NCBI GenBank assembly: GCA_025928155.1
Contig: JAICKC010000001.1
Location: 1 to 64,000, forward strand
DNA: 64,000 nt
Reading direction: 5' to 3'
From: Candidatus Saccharimonadota bacterium
Lineage (GTDB): Bacteria; Patescibacteriota; Saccharimonadia; Saccharimonadales; UBA4665
Shown here piece after piece: positions 1 to 8,697 of this stretch. Every line of letters starts with the position of its first letter. Position 1 is the first letter of the stretch. The position numbers and the translations under genes were made by a program. The notes below the pieces were generated by a model. The model was given only the letters and a program-made list of their open reading frames with translations, did no database searches and was not told where the DNA came from.

Positions 1-147
1 CTTGATCGTCGGATCGAGCGGGCTCGGCACGATCGTCGTGTTTGACCTGGTCGACGTCGAGCTGGTGGCCCTGGCGGGGATCCGAACCACCTTCGGTGGA
101 CGGTTCCCTGATCGGGGGATGAGCAGGTAGCTGTCGTTGTTTGCCAT
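1..147 (-). CDS. Partial hypothetical protein (N-terminus only)
   Basis: An open frame of 49 codons starts at an ATG at 147 and runs off the left edge without a stop. A GAGAGG sequence lies about 8 nt upstream of the ATG and could act as a ribosome site. The product begins MANNDSYLLIPRSGNR and I do not recognise it. A competing open frame exists on the plus strand over the same bases and ends near 128, so the coding call is weak. The segment is visibly richer in G and C than the A/T-rich bases that follow (180-370). Confidence 0.3.
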   Translation of the reverse strand, partial: MANNDSYLLIPRSGNRPPKVVRIPARATSSTSTRSNTTIVPSPLDPTIK

Positions 148-384
148 GGCGGTGCCCTCTCGGCTAGAGACGAACTGAAAAGTACTACTAATGCTTGTGG
201 AGACCCACTAGACTTATATTATACACTTTTTTCGTGTAAAAGTCTATGAGTTTTGGACAATGATGCGATTCTATAACAGAGGTAGCAAGTATTCCATACT
301 TCTAGCCACTCTTCTCTATGCCCCGTACCATGCCCGCCAGATTTATTCCTAGCCTTTTTATTGGCACTGACGTAGACTAAAGTT

Positions 385-651
385 ATGCTTATTATCACCC
401 ATGTGGTCATTGCGGTTTTGGGTCTCGCGGAGGCTACCTATGGCTTGATCGCGCCATCACGCGGGAAGCTGCGAATCACTTATGCTTTGACGGCAGCGAC
501 ACTCGCAAGTGGCGCTTACCTGGTTTGGAGCCTGCACGCGCCGATTTTGCAGTCATGCCTTAGCGGACTCACCTATCTCAGCCTTATCCTGGCGGCTACA
601 TTGGCTACCCACTATCGTCTGGCCAAGCAGGCCCACACATTAGATATATAG
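385..651 (+). CDS. Small membrane protein, function unknown
   Basis: An 88-residue protein with three hydrophobic segments (roughly residues 1-22, 32-50 and 57-75) and a short polar tail, so it is probably an integral membrane protein. No catalytic motif is visible. The gene has no Shine-Dalgarno; a TAGACT -10-like box at 373-378 ends 6 nt before the ATG, the arrangement seen at many genes here. It converges on the response regulator gene, with 2 bases between the two stops. Family not recognised. Confidence 0.6.
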   Translation: MLIITHVVIAVLGLAEATYGLIAPSRGKLRITYALTAATLASGAYLVWSLHAPILQSCLSGLTYLSLILAATLATHYRLAKQAHTLDI

Positions 652-653
652 AG

Positions 654-1070
654 TTATGCTTGCTGCGCCTGAGGTGCTTCCGGCGGCGCGACTGGAGCTT
701 GCAAGATTTTGTTGACGATTTGGTCTATCTGATCGTCGGTGATGTTTGCTTTTACCAAATAATCCTCTATGCCGAGTTGGCGCAGATTCGGTGCCGCTTC
801 GCTCTCATTGAGGTTTGAGACCACTAGAACCTTGATGTTCTGGCCCCAGTCGCTCTTTCGTATGGTCTCCAGTACTTTGTCTCCCGGAATGTCAGGGATC
901 ATAAGGTCGAGCAGCACCAAATCGGGAATCTCTTTCTGTATGAAATATAGGCCGGTGATACCGTTGTAGCCGATAAAACAGGTGTAACCGAGGAGCTCCA
1001 GCCGCGTCTTGTAGATATCGGCGAGCGCGGCATTGTCCTCGACGATAACGATCTTCTTACTTGTGTCCAT
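654..1070 (-). CDS. Single-domain response regulator (CheY-like receiver)
   Basis: A 138-residue protein made of one receiver domain (about 5-122) and a Pro/Ala/Gln-rich tail of about 15 residues. The acidic pair E11/D12, the phosphoacceptor D55 in LVLLDLMIPD, the Thr/Ser position S85 and the invariant K107 (DYLVKA) are all present, so it should be competent for phosphotransfer. It has no output domain and probably acts by protein-protein contact. No kinase gene is adjacent; the PAS kinase at 53016-54143 is the only kinase in the window. A TAGAAT box (1078-1083) ends 7 nt before the ATG, suggesting a leaderless mRNA. Confidence 0.9.
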   Translation of the reverse strand: MDTSKKIVIVEDNAALADIYKTRLELLGYTCFIGYNGITGLYFIQKEIPDLVLLDLMIPDIPGDKVLETIRKSDWGQNIKVLVVSNLNESEAAPNLRQLGIEDYLVKANITDDQIDQIVNKILQAPVAPPEAPQAQQA

Positions 1071-1116
1071 AGGCCGTATTCTAGACCATGGTAAGCGGGA
1101 TTACTACTCCGGCCGC

Positions 1117-1797
1117 TTACGAGCGGTTGTTGCTGACCAGTCTGCCGTCGTCCAGATGGAAGGTTTTGTCGGTTTTGCCGGCAATTTCCAGGTCGTGCGT
1201 GACCACAATGATAGTTGTCTTTTCTTTGCGGCTTAAGCTGTGTAGCAGGTCAAAAATCATCTTGCCGGTGGTGGCATCCAGGTTGCCGGTGGGTTCGTCC
1301 GCCAAAATGAGCTGGGGCCGGTTGGCCAGCGCGCGGGCGATAGCGACCCGCTGCTGCTGGCCACCGCTGAGGCGTCCAGGTTTGCGGCCCATTTGGTCGT
1401 CCTGCAATCCTACCTCCTGCAACAATGACTTCCCACGCTTAATCCGTTCCGCTTTTGGCGTTTTGGCAAATTCCATGGGCAACATGACGTTTTCGAGCGC
1501 AGTCAAATTCGGTACAAGGTTGTAACTCTGAAATACGAAGCCGATGCTGCGCCCGCGATAGCCAATAAGCTCGTGATCGCGCATCTTAGTGATGTCACGA
1601 TCTCCCACGACAATGCTGCCGCTGGTAGGCAGGTCGAGCGCGCCGAGCAGGCTCAGCAGCGTCGATTTACCCGACCCGCTGCGGCCGACAACACTGGCAA
1701 ACTGGCCATCCGGTACACTGAAGCTGATGTCATTGGCGGCGATCACTGTTGTGTCGCCGCTCCGGAATGTTTTGACGAGATTTTTAACTTCTAACAT
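1117..1797 (-). CDS. ABC transporter ATP-binding protein (MacB/LolD type)
   Basis: A 226-residue ATPase of the MacB/LolD subfamily. Visible motifs: Walker A GRSGSGKST (38-46), Q-loop Q90, signature LSGGQQQR (143-150), Walker B LILADEP (163-169) and H-loop H201. It should power the permease encoded immediately upstream (12-nt gap), forming an exporter or lipoprotein/peptide extrusion complex at the membrane. An AGGAG lies 9 nt before the ATG. The substrate cannot be told from sequence; CPR cells often carry such pairs in place of dedicated secretion systems. Confidence 0.93.
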   Translation of the reverse strand: MLEVKNLVKTFRSGDTTVIAANDISFSVPDGQFASVVGRSGSGKSTLLSLLGALDLPTSGSIVVGDRDITKMRDHELIGYRGRSIGFVFQSYNLVPNLTALENVMLPMEFAKTPKAERIKRGKSLLQEVGLQDDQMGRKPGRLSGGQQQRVAIARALANRPQLILADEPTGNLDATTGKMIFDLLHSLSRKEKTTIIVVTHDLEIAGKTDKTFHLDDGRLVSNNRS

Positions 1798-1809
1798 AGC
1801 GGGTGTCTC

Positions 1810-3240
1810 CTACTCTGCCCTCATTACGGTTGATGGCCGTACTTTGGCGATCAGGCCGGCGCTAAGCGCGCTGCCCAGTATGGCGATGAGCACGGCCGCG
1901 CCAAAACCGTCGAGCAACAAGCCCGGGCCGATCTGAGCTTTGACGTTCCTGAGGCCCTCGACGGCACTGTTGCGCCGAAGCCCGGCGTCGAATCGGCCGC
2001 CAAAGCCACCGTTCGGCTCCGCGTTGGCAGCGAAGGTTCTACCGCCCGGCCTCTGAAATTGTGTACTAGTCGTGGTATTACTAGTACTATTATCCACCAG
2101 CATTTTAGTGACTGGTTGGCCGCCGACCACGCCAATCAGCAGGCCGACCACAGCGCCCAAAACTGCTAGCGTCAGTGACTCTACCATAAATTCACCCATG
2201 ATACGCAGGTTACTACCGCCAATGGCTTTGACGACGCCGATTTCTTTTTTGCGTTCGCGCACCACCATAACCATGACAAGCAGAATGATGACCGCACCGG
2301 CCACAACTGCCCCGACCAAGCTAAACGTGGAAACGGTTTTCACGCTGTTGAGTGGCGCGACGGTGTTGTCAGCCTCTTCCTGTGCACTGACTACGTCGGC
2401 ATTGCTGCCGAGCGTGCTTTTGACAGCCGAAGTCGCATTACCCAAGTTATCGAGCGAGTCTATGGTAGCCACAGCGCTTGTCACGACGCCGCCTTGTGCG
2501 CTTAGCCGCTGCAGTGCTGCTAGTGATACAATCACAGTGTCCTGGGCGGCCTGGTTGTCCGTATTGAATATGCCGGCGACCGTCAGCGCGGCACTGTAAG
2601 CGGTGAATGTATCACCGACTTTCAAGTTGTTTTTGACGGCCATCTGGCTGCTGATGAGGGCATTGTTGGAGTCGGCAGTGCCGCTGATCTGCGCGCCGCG
2701 GGCAATCGTGGCGCTATAGTCGGTGGTCAGATTCGCTGGGTGATTGGTGCCAATGAACGAAACTGGCAAGCTGAAATCCGCCGGCAAGCTGCCGCCCTCT
2801 CCGCCGCTGATAAAGAAGCGTTCCCCGCCCATACCGCCGCCATGAGCGTTGAGCGTAATCGGCGACGTCAGACTGGTACTCGAACCGCCGTCGGAGCCGG
2901 TACCAAACTTCCCGAACGTGGGTGCGGACGAACCGGTGGTTGGCAGTCGGTCGGTCAACGTTTCGGCAACGCTGGTAACGTGCGCGAGTTTCTGTACTTT
3001 GGCCAGATCGTCGCTCGTCAGCGCATTGTTGGCGTCACTGCCCGGTGTAAACCCGGCCGGCGAAATAGTAATGGTGTTGCCAATGCTGCTTTTGACGCTT
3101 TTAATTTTATTTTCCACGGCACGTTGTGCTACGAGCATGGTCAGGCTGAGCCCGATGCTCAGGCCCAAGATAATCACAATTGCTCCGGTGCGGACGCCAT
3201 TACGGAACGCATTGCGGATTCCTCTACCGACTGGATTCAT
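1810..3240 (-). CDS. ABC transporter permease (FtsX/MacB type)
   Basis: A 476-residue permease with one N-terminal membrane helix (about 19-40), a large extracellular MacB-type periplasmic-core-like region rich in Ser/Thr/Gly, and three C-terminal helices typical of the FtsX fold. The chosen ATG at 3240 has AGGAG 9 nt upstream; an in-frame start at 3285 would add 15 residues but has no ribosome site. Between the second and third C-terminal helices lies a low-complexity loop (Asn/Thr/Gly/Arg-rich). It forms an operon with the ATPase downstream. Confidence 0.9.
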   Translation of the reverse strand: MNPVGRGIRNAFRNGVRTGAIVIILGLSIGLSLTMLVAQRAVENKIKSVKSSIGNTITISPAGFTPGSDANNALTSDDLAKVQKLAHVTSVAETLTDRLPTTGSSAPTFGKFGTGSDGGSSTSLTSPITLNAHGGGMGGERFFISGGEGGSLPADFSLPVSFIGTNHPANLTTDYSATIARGAQISGTADSNNALISSQMAVKNNLKVGDTFTAYSAALTVAGIFNTDNQAAQDTVIVSLAALQRLSAQGGVVTSAVATIDSLDNLGNATSAVKSTLGSNADVVSAQEEADNTVAPLNSVKTVSTFSLVGAVVAGAVIILLVMVMVVRERKKEIGVVKAIGGSNLRIMGEFMVESLTLAVLGAVVGLLIGVVGGQPVTKMLVDNSTSNTTTSTQFQRPGGRTFAANAEPNGGFGGRFDAGLRRNSAVEGLRNVKAQIGPGLLLDGFGAAVLIAILGSALSAGLIAKVRPSTVMRAE

Positions 3241-3350
3241 ACCAAGAATCTCCTGTCTTAGATTGCTGTTAATCCGAATTATCAATTGTGTTGCTGTATT
3301 TCCGCCCGATGATAGTACGCTTCATATATACTACTTATAATTAAGCAGCT

Positions 3351-4289
3351 ATGGCGCAGTCAAAATTTCGCACCAAACGAGCACTTGCCTGGCGAGTTGT
3401 ACTTACGACTGTACTGCTCCTGACCGCAGGCTTCCTGCTGGCGCGGCGTTGGAGTGTTGTGACGAGAAGTCTGCGCGTTGCTGGCGGCAGTGACCTCGGC
3501 TGGTTCACACTGGCGCTTGTGTTGATGGCGTCAACGTTTTGTACGGCGGCCATAGTGTACGGCACGCTGGCGCTGCACCGATTACGCTATCGGCAGACGC
3601 TTTTGGTCGAGTTTGCCGGGGCATTCGCGAATCGGCTGCTACCTGCTGGGCTCGGCGGACTAGGATTGAACGGCGTGTATTTATATCGCAAACAACACAC
3701 CCTAGCGGAGGCTACAGCGGTGGTTTCGGTGAATAACTTGCTTGGTATTGCCGCACACCTGTCGCTGCTTGCAGGTTTACTGGTGTGGCGGCCACAGGCG
3801 GCTCGGGCGCTCTTTGCAAGTCGGCAGTGGGCAGTTTCGTGGGTTTGGATAGCTACGGCGCTGTGCTTAATGGCGGTCTTGCTGATGCCGACAGTCCGCA
3901 AGCGGCTGGTAGCATTTGTACACCACCTTTTGCAAAGCGTGCGCATCATTGGCCTTGTTCGCCTGCTGCGCGCCCTGATGCTTTCGGCGTGTATCACCAT
4001 AAGTTACACGCTCATCCTGTTCAGTGCGGCACGGTCAGTGGCTGTCGACCTGGGCTTGGCGCAAATCTTTATTATCTTTTCGATTGGTATGCTGGTCGGC
4101 ACTGCTACCCCAACACCGGGCGGGCTGGTAGGCACCGAGGCGGCCCTGTTTGCCGCGCTAACCGGCTACAAAGTTTCCGACACTGATGCCGGGGCCGTGG
4201 TACTGCTGTTCCGGCTTGTGACCTATTGGTTACCTCTGGTACCGGGTGCGGCGGCGCTCTGGTTGGCCCGAGCGCGGGAGCTCATTTAA
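3351..4289 (+). CDS. Lysylphosphatidylglycerol synthase TM-region (UPF0104/MprF flippase-like) protein
   Basis: A 312-residue polytopic membrane protein matching the LPG-synthase transmembrane family, the flippase half of MprF and of AglD-like proteins. Family features include the conserved segment with FANRLLPAGLGGLGLN (about 86-101) and the late GTATPTPGGLVGTEAAL (about 247-263). No catalytic synthase domain is attached. A protein with that domain is encoded separately at 42407-44065, so the two could form a split MprF (inference). A TATAAT at 3336-3341 ends 9 nt before the ATG and there is no Shine-Dalgarno, so the mRNA is probably leaderless. Confidence 0.85.
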   Translation: MAQSKFRTKRALAWRVVLTTVLLLTAGFLLARRWSVVTRSLRVAGGSDLGWFTLALVLMASTFCTAAIVYGTLALHRLRYRQTLLVEFAGAFANRLLPAGLGGLGLNGVYLYRKQHTLAEATAVVSVNNLLGIAAHLSLLAGLLVWRPQAARALFASRQWAVSWVWIATALCLMAVLLMPTVRKRLVAFVHHLLQSVRIIGLVRLLRALMLSACITISYTLILFSAARSVAVDLGLAQIFIIFSIGMLVGTATPTPGGLVGTEAALFAALTGYKVSDTDAGAVVLLFRLVTYWLPLVPGAAALWLARARELI

Positions 4290-4296
4290 ACAAATC

Positions 4297-4325
4297 TTGC
4301 GGAATGCTGGCCGGTACCGTATAGT
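4297..4325 (+). promoter_or_regulatory. Predicted sigma-70-type promoter of the cohesin/dockerin operon
   Basis: TTGCGG (4297-4302) and TATAGT (4320-4325) are separated by 17 bp. The start site would fall near 4332, some 25 nt before the ATG at 4357; an AAAGGA lies in the short leader. Confidence 0.5.
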
Positions 4326-4356
4326 TCTACCCAAAGGATAAGCAATTAAACCAAGA

Positions 4357-5859
4357 ATGGCAAAGTTACCTGCGAATCGGTTCCCCGCTTTATCACTTTC
4401 TCGAATTGCGACGGTACTTGTTGTGGTGTTGTTTGCCGGCATTGGTACATATATTTTGGGCGTGAGTCATGCCTCCGGCAACGCCACCCTGTCGCTCTCA
4501 CCGAGTAACTCTACCGTTGGTTTAGGTTCCACGCTTACTGTGACGATTATCGAAAACAGCGTCACCGTACCGACGAACGCTGTAGAAGCTGACCTCACCT
4601 ATGACCAGACCAAGCTGCAGTTTGTGAGCATCGATACTACTGCCGCCACTACGCCGTTCAGTATTACGGCGAACGCTACGGGCGGCAACGGTACGGTAAA
4701 TATCGCAGTGGCATCCTCGGCCGCACAGACTGGCTCACAGACAGTTGCCAAGGTCACCTTTACGGCAATTGGGACCGGCAGCGCGCCGGTGGCATTTGCT
4801 AACTCCTCGTCAATTATTCAGTCCAGTGATAGTACTGACATAACGGGTACTATGACGGGTGCCACCTATACGGTCGCCGACCAGGCGGCACCATCAGTGC
4901 CGGCGGGTCTTGCGGCCCCGACGCGCACCGCTACTACTATTGCATTAAGCTGGACCGCCGCCACAGATAACGTCGGCGTAACCGGCTACAAGATTTACCG
5001 TGGCGGTACCCAAGTCGGTACTAGCAGTACTACGAACTATACTGACAGTAATCTCACGCCCAGCAATAACTACTCGTACACCGTGGCGGCATACGACGCG
5101 GCAGGTAATACCTCCGCCCAGTCCAGTACGCTGGCTACTAGTACAACGCCGGACACTGCGGCTCCGAGCGTGCCGTCTGGTTTGTTGCTAAGCACCCACA
5201 CCCTGACGAGTATCAAACTCACCTGGACCGCCGCCACAGATAACGTCGGCGTAACCGGCTACAAGATTTACCGGAACGGCACGCAGGTCGCCACCTCACA
5301 GGCCACCAACTACGACGACACTGGTTTGGCTCCGGGCGTCAGCTACAACTACACCGTGGCCGCATATGATGCTGCCGGCAACACCTCGGCGCAGTCAGGC
5401 GTCAGCTCATTCAGCACCCTCGCCGACACTACTGCTCCTAGTGTGCCAGCTGGCCTCGCATCACCAAGTCAGACGGCTACCAGTATCACTCTGAGTTGGA
5501 CCGCTTCAACCGACGATGTCGCGGTTACTGGCTATAAAGTCTACCGCAACGGCACGATCCTAGTTACGACCACCAACACCACTTACACTGACACTGGCCT
5601 CACACCCGGCACTAACTACAGCTACACAGTGGTAGCCTACGATGGGACCGGTAACAACTCGGCGCAGTCAGCTGTCAAATCGGTGAGCACCACCGTGGTA
5701 CAAGGTGACGTGAACGGCGACGGGCACGTGAATATATCAGATCTGAGCATTCTGGCGTCGAGCTGGCAGAGCCGTACGGACTTGCGGGCGGACTTTAACC
5801 ACGACGGTGTGGTAGCGATTGCAGACCTAAGCATAATGGCAGCAAACTGGGGAAAATAG
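4357..5859 (+). CDS. Surface protein: cohesin-like domain, three fibronectin type III domains, dockerin
   Basis: A 500-residue exported protein. Order: N-terminal anchor helix (about 14-36, ending GIGTYILGVSHA), a cohesin-like beta-sandwich (about 41-172), three Fn3 domains (about 178-265, 268-355, 358-445), and a C-terminal type I dockerin (448-500). The dockerin has two calcium loops: DVNGDGHVNISD and the degenerate DFNHDGVVAIAD. Fn3 domains 1 and 2 share a 51-nt identical stretch (4950-5000 and 5223-5273). The next gene, 1 nt away, carries another cohesin-like domain, so dockerin-cohesin pairing between the two products, or head-to-tail self-assembly, is plausible (inference). Promoter at 4297-4325. 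Confidence 0.88.
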   Translation: MAKLPANRFPALSLSRIATVLVVVLFAGIGTYILGVSHASGNATLSLSPSNSTVGLGSTLTVTIIENSVTVPTNAVEADLTYDQTKLQFVSIDTTAATTPFSITANATGGNGTVNIAVASSAAQTGSQTVAKVTFTAIGTGSAPVAFANSSSIIQSSDSTDITGTMTGATYTVADQAAPSVPAGLAAPTRTATTIALSWTAATDNVGVTGYKIYRGGTQVGTSSTTNYTDSNLTPSNNYSYTVAAYDAAGNTSAQSSTLATSTTPDTAAPSVPSGLLLSTHTLTSIKLTWTAATDNVGVTGYKIYRNGTQVATSQATNYDDTGLAPGVSYNYTVAAYDAAGNTSAQSGVSSFSTLADTTAPSVPAGLASPSQTATSITLSWTASTDDVAVTGYKVYRNGTILVTTTNTTYTDTGLTPGTNYSYTVVAYDGTGNNSAQSAVKSVSTTVVQGDVNGDGHVNISDLSILASSWQSRTDLRADFNHDGVVAIADLSIMAANWGK

Positions 5860-5860
5860 T

Positions 5861-7027
5861 GTGAAGAAACTCGGAAGCATTTTTGGATTACTTGTTAGCA
5901 TGATAGCGTTAGTCGTGGCACCGACTGCCATGGCGGCCGCTGCCCCAGCTTTGTATTTTGAACAGGCCGACGTTTCAGTGGTTGGCGGCAACGTCAGCTT
6001 ACCGGTGCATGTCAACGCCGCCGGCTCGTCACTCGATACGGTACAGATTGTCGTCACCTTCCCGGCTGATAAGCTTACTTTTGTAGGCCTTGATAAATCG
6101 GGCTCGGGCTTTACAGCCTTTGTGCCGGCTGTTCCTACGGATACGAATGGCCAGGTTACATTTGGTGCCGCCAGCTTTTCTACCAAGGCCAAGCCGGTCG
6201 TAGGTGACGTGCTGGTCGGCACATTACTCTTTACCGCCAAAGCTACGAGTGGTGTAGGAGAAGTGAGCCTCAGCGGTTCGCAGGCCCTGCGCAGCGGCGT
6301 GACGCTTACCGGTACGACCACTAGCGTGGCTACGCTACACTTTGGCGCCGGAAGTACCACCGGCGGCGGTCTCGGCCTCGGCAATGTGGCCGCCACTGAT
6401 ATAACTGTCAACAACACTACAATACGCTGGCACACCGATGTTCCTGCCACCAGTGGCGTGGACTATGGCCAAACAAGCTCTTATGGTGCGAGCGTGGGCT
6501 CGCAGGATCTAGTTACTGACCACCGGGTAAAGATTGGCTCAGTACTACCCGGCGGTACCAAGATACACTACCGGGTCTCTTCGGTGGCGGTTGGCGGCGC
6601 GTATCAGGCGTCAGAAGACAAAGCATTCACCACACTCGGCTATACTGTGGCGATAACGGCACGCGACAAGAGCGGACAGCCACTGAGCGGTGCCAGCGTG
6701 CAAGTGGTAGGCGGCCACAAAGCGAAAGCGAATACGAGCGGTGTAGCGATCATAACGAATGTCGGTCCGGGTGCCCAAAAAGTCGTCATTAATGGCGGCA
6801 AGTCGCAGAGCATCCTGGTAAAAAGTGAGGTGGGCGCGGCAGCTACCAAAGTCCAGCAATTTACGCTTGTCGGTGAGCCCGCGGCATTTCCCATTATTTC
6901 CCTTGTTCTGGCGGTGCTCGTGGCTGCAGCGGTGATAGTGGCGCTCGTGATGCTTATGAAACGCCCTAGCGCTCAGCCAAAGCCGCCTATGGCGCCCACG
7001 ACGCCTGCCTCAACGTTTCATATGTAA
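5861..7027 (+). CDS. Membrane-anchored cohesin-domain surface protein
   Basis: A 388-residue protein starting with GTG one base after the preceding stop; GGGG in the end of that gene lies 9 nt upstream, so translation is probably coupled. Order: signal peptide (1-26, ending AMAAAA), cohesin-like domain (about 28-160), a fibronectin-like domain (about 175-260), a carboxypeptidase-regulatory-like beta domain (about 262-335) and a C-terminal membrane helix (about 344-366) followed by a Pro-rich cytoplasmic tail. It probably displays the cohesin on the outer face of the membrane and could hold the dockerin protein of the upstream gene. Confidence 0.85.
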   Translation: MKKLGSIFGLLVSMIALVVAPTAMAAAAPALYFEQADVSVVGGNVSLPVHVNAAGSSLDTVQIVVTFPADKLTFVGLDKSGSGFTAFVPAVPTDTNGQVTFGAASFSTKAKPVVGDVLVGTLLFTAKATSGVGEVSLSGSQALRSGVTLTGTTTSVATLHFGAGSTTGGGLGLGNVAATDITVNNTTIRWHTDVPATSGVDYGQTSSYGASVGSQDLVTDHRVKIGSVLPGGTKIHYRVSSVAVGGAYQASEDKAFTTLGYTVAITARDKSGQPLSGASVQVVGGHKAKANTSGVAIITNVGPGAQKVVINGGKSQSILVKSEVGAAATKVQQFTLVGEPAAFPIISLVLAVLVAAAVIVALVMLMKRPSAQPKPPMAPTTPASTFHM

Positions 7028-7051
7028 GCGTACTGGCGAAGTGTCGTTAAT

Positions 7052-7080
7052 CGGATTAGATAGAGCGTGCCTCTAATCCG
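7052..7080. repeat. Inverted repeat between the cohesin gene and the next gene
   Basis: Perfect 9-bp arms CGGATTAGA (7052-7060) and TCTAATCCG (7072-7080) around an 11-nt loop. It could terminate the cohesin operon, although no T-tract follows, or serve as an operator just upstream of the TATACT at 7094-7099. Confidence 0.5.
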
Positions 7081-7109
7081 GGCGCAGCGCGTGTATACTG
7101 AGCTTGCGT

Positions 7110-7586
7110 ATGAAGCAACCTACGGGCTTTCTCCCGACACCGAATGCATTATCCGGTTGGCTTAAGACCAGCACGTTTGCGCGACCTTTGATCCTGTTGA
7201 CCATAGCGGCAGTCGTTATTGGGGGTATAAGCTTGCGCGGAAACGCAGATAGCGGCACCGCCCACGACCTCTACATCATTCAATCGACACTCACTGATTA
7301 CTATAACCATCAAAATTCACTTCCTGACAACTTGACCCAGCTACACATCAAAGCCCTTACCCATGACGTAAGTGCTTACATATATAACCCTTCCATTGAC
7401 CCAGGCGGCACAACCACAGTTGTTGAGCTCTGCGCCAACTTCACAACCACGAATATTTCAGAAAATGACTACTTGTTTTCAGGTGATAATAATCTGAGCG
7501 TATACCAGCACCATCGTAAAGGCGAACAGTGTTTCTCGAATAAAATTTATAAAAGTCAGTCGCATATCAGCGCTGAGAGGACTTAG
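7110..7586 (+). CDS. Membrane-anchored hypothetical protein, pilin-like layout
   Basis: A 158-residue protein with one hydrophobic segment (about 26-43) followed by an extracellular part with two cysteines that could form a disulfide. The segment DLYIIQSTLTDYYNHQNSLP resembles the alpha-helix and turn after the membrane helix in type IV pilin-like proteins, but no prepilin peptidase site is seen, so I do not call it a pilin. The ATG at 7110 is preferred over a TTG two codons earlier. TATACT (7094-7099) lies 10 nt upstream, suggesting a leaderless transcript. Confidence 0.65.
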   Translation: MKQPTGFLPTPNALSGWLKTSTFARPLILLTIAAVVIGGISLRGNADSGTAHDLYIIQSTLTDYYNHQNSLPDNLTQLHIKALTHDVSAYIYNPSIDPGGTTTVVELCANFTTTNISENDYLFSGDNNLSVYQHHRKGEQCFSNKIYKSQSHISAERT

Positions 7587-7602
7587 GGCGGTGTCGCCTG
7601 CC

Positions 7603-8655
7603 CTAGTGGCGCGTGACGGTAAATGACTGGCCGTCCGAGCCAAGCGCAGACGGCACGGCAAGCGGCTGTTGCGCCGCCGACACCAGGGTGACGGGCTGAG
7701 CGTTACCACTTAGGATGGTCATGCTGTTGCCGTTGTCCGTTGCACCGCCGCCAGTGAACGTCACAGGTGCAAAGACATCGAACGCTACCAGATGGCCAAA
7801 AACATTGCTTGGGTCTTCTTCAATCCACTCAACCGACGAATACGACGAAGTATATGCTAAGGCGGTAGTGAATGAATTGCCGGTCGTGTTGTCGGTTATG
7901 GTAACGTTCCAGTGGTCTGCCGATGTTTCGGCAATGCTCGCCTGCATACTGTCGTCTGGTGAGACTGGTAGGCTGGTAATGGTGTGTGCACTCTGCGGCA
8001 GTAGCTCGTAAAAAGCGAAGGAGGTTTGTTTGCCGCTGGTTGACACGCTGTCTATCGTACCTACCTGGATGAGGTCGTCGCTAGTGACGCCACCGATGCC
8101 GATCCAGGCAGTGTCGGCCGATGTCCTACCGGCTACACCGGTGGCATTTGGTACGTTCCATGAGCCGGAAACCGAGGTGTAGTGGCCGGTGGTTGCCAGG
8201 TACCCTGCCCAGTTGGTGGACAGGTAGCTGGTGGTTGTGGCTGGTGTCGAACCCTGAGTGGAAGTGTTGCCGTCGGTTCCTGTAGTGTCAGTGGTAACGG
8301 GCGGCGGTATGGCATCCACTGGGGTGAGGCCATTAACACTGGCGTTCGGGTCGGGTCTGACCACAGGTGCTGGAGTGGCGCTATGAGGCACTACAGCGAG
8401 CGTTGTCGGTTTAGGCGGTGGGACAGCCGGAATTGACGTCGGCAGGGTTGTCTGCGCCGTGGTTGACGTCGGTGGGGTGCTTGGCGTAGCTGCTACGGAT
8501 TTACGGTTCGAAGCGTTTTGCGTTTGAATGGACGATGTGTGGGGTGGGGTCGAAGCAGCATAGCGTGCACCACCGATCAGTATGCCTGTAACGAGTAAGT
8601 ACGCGAGCAATCGCGGCACACTCAAAACTACTCGGGGGGCTTTATGCTTCATCAT
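7603..8655 (-). CDS. G1-family (eqolisin-like) glutamic peptidase, membrane-anchored
   Basis: A 350-residue protein with an N-terminal membrane helix (about 12-30), a long Pro/Thr/Ser-rich stalk (about 35-142) and a C-terminal domain matching peptidase family G1. Family landmarks: STNWAGY (146-152), SVSGSWNVP, DTAWIGIGG, then DDLIQVGT with the presumed catalytic Q197, and SSVEWIEEDP with the catalytic-glutamate motif at 276-280. Known G1 enzymes are acid-stable and pepstatin-insensitive, mostly from fungi with some bacteria and archaea. The stalk would hold it on the cell surface. It has no operon partner and converges on 7110-7586. Confidence 0.82.
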   Translation of the reverse strand: MMKHKAPRVVLSVPRLLAYLLVTGILIGGARYAASTPPHTSSIQTQNASNRKSVAATPSTPPTSTTAQTTLPTSIPAVPPPKPTTLAVVPHSATPAPVVRPDPNASVNGLTPVDAIPPPVTTDTTGTDGNTSTQGSTPATTTSYLSTNWAGYLATTGHYTSVSGSWNVPNATGVAGRTSADTAWIGIGGVTSDDLIQVGTIDSVSTSGKQTSFAFYELLPQSAHTITSLPVSPDDSMQASIAETSADHWNVTITDNTTGNSFTTALAYTSSYSSVEWIEEDPSNVFGHLVAFDVFAPVTFTGGGATDNGNSMTILSGNAQPVTLVSAAQQPLAVPSALGSDGQSFTVTRH

Positions 8656-8697
8656 ATACCTATCTTATCTGATTATGGTTACGCCTACTACAGTAAA

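Noticed and set aside
63-88. tRNA 3'-end look-alike on the minus strand (GGTTCGGATCCCC ... CCACCA)
   Set aside because: The T-stem does not pair, position 58 is not A, and no D or anticodon arm can be drawn upstream.
4950-5273. Short repeated sequence as a CRISPR or other array
   Set aside because: Only two copies, in frame, encoding equivalent parts of fibronectin type III domains.
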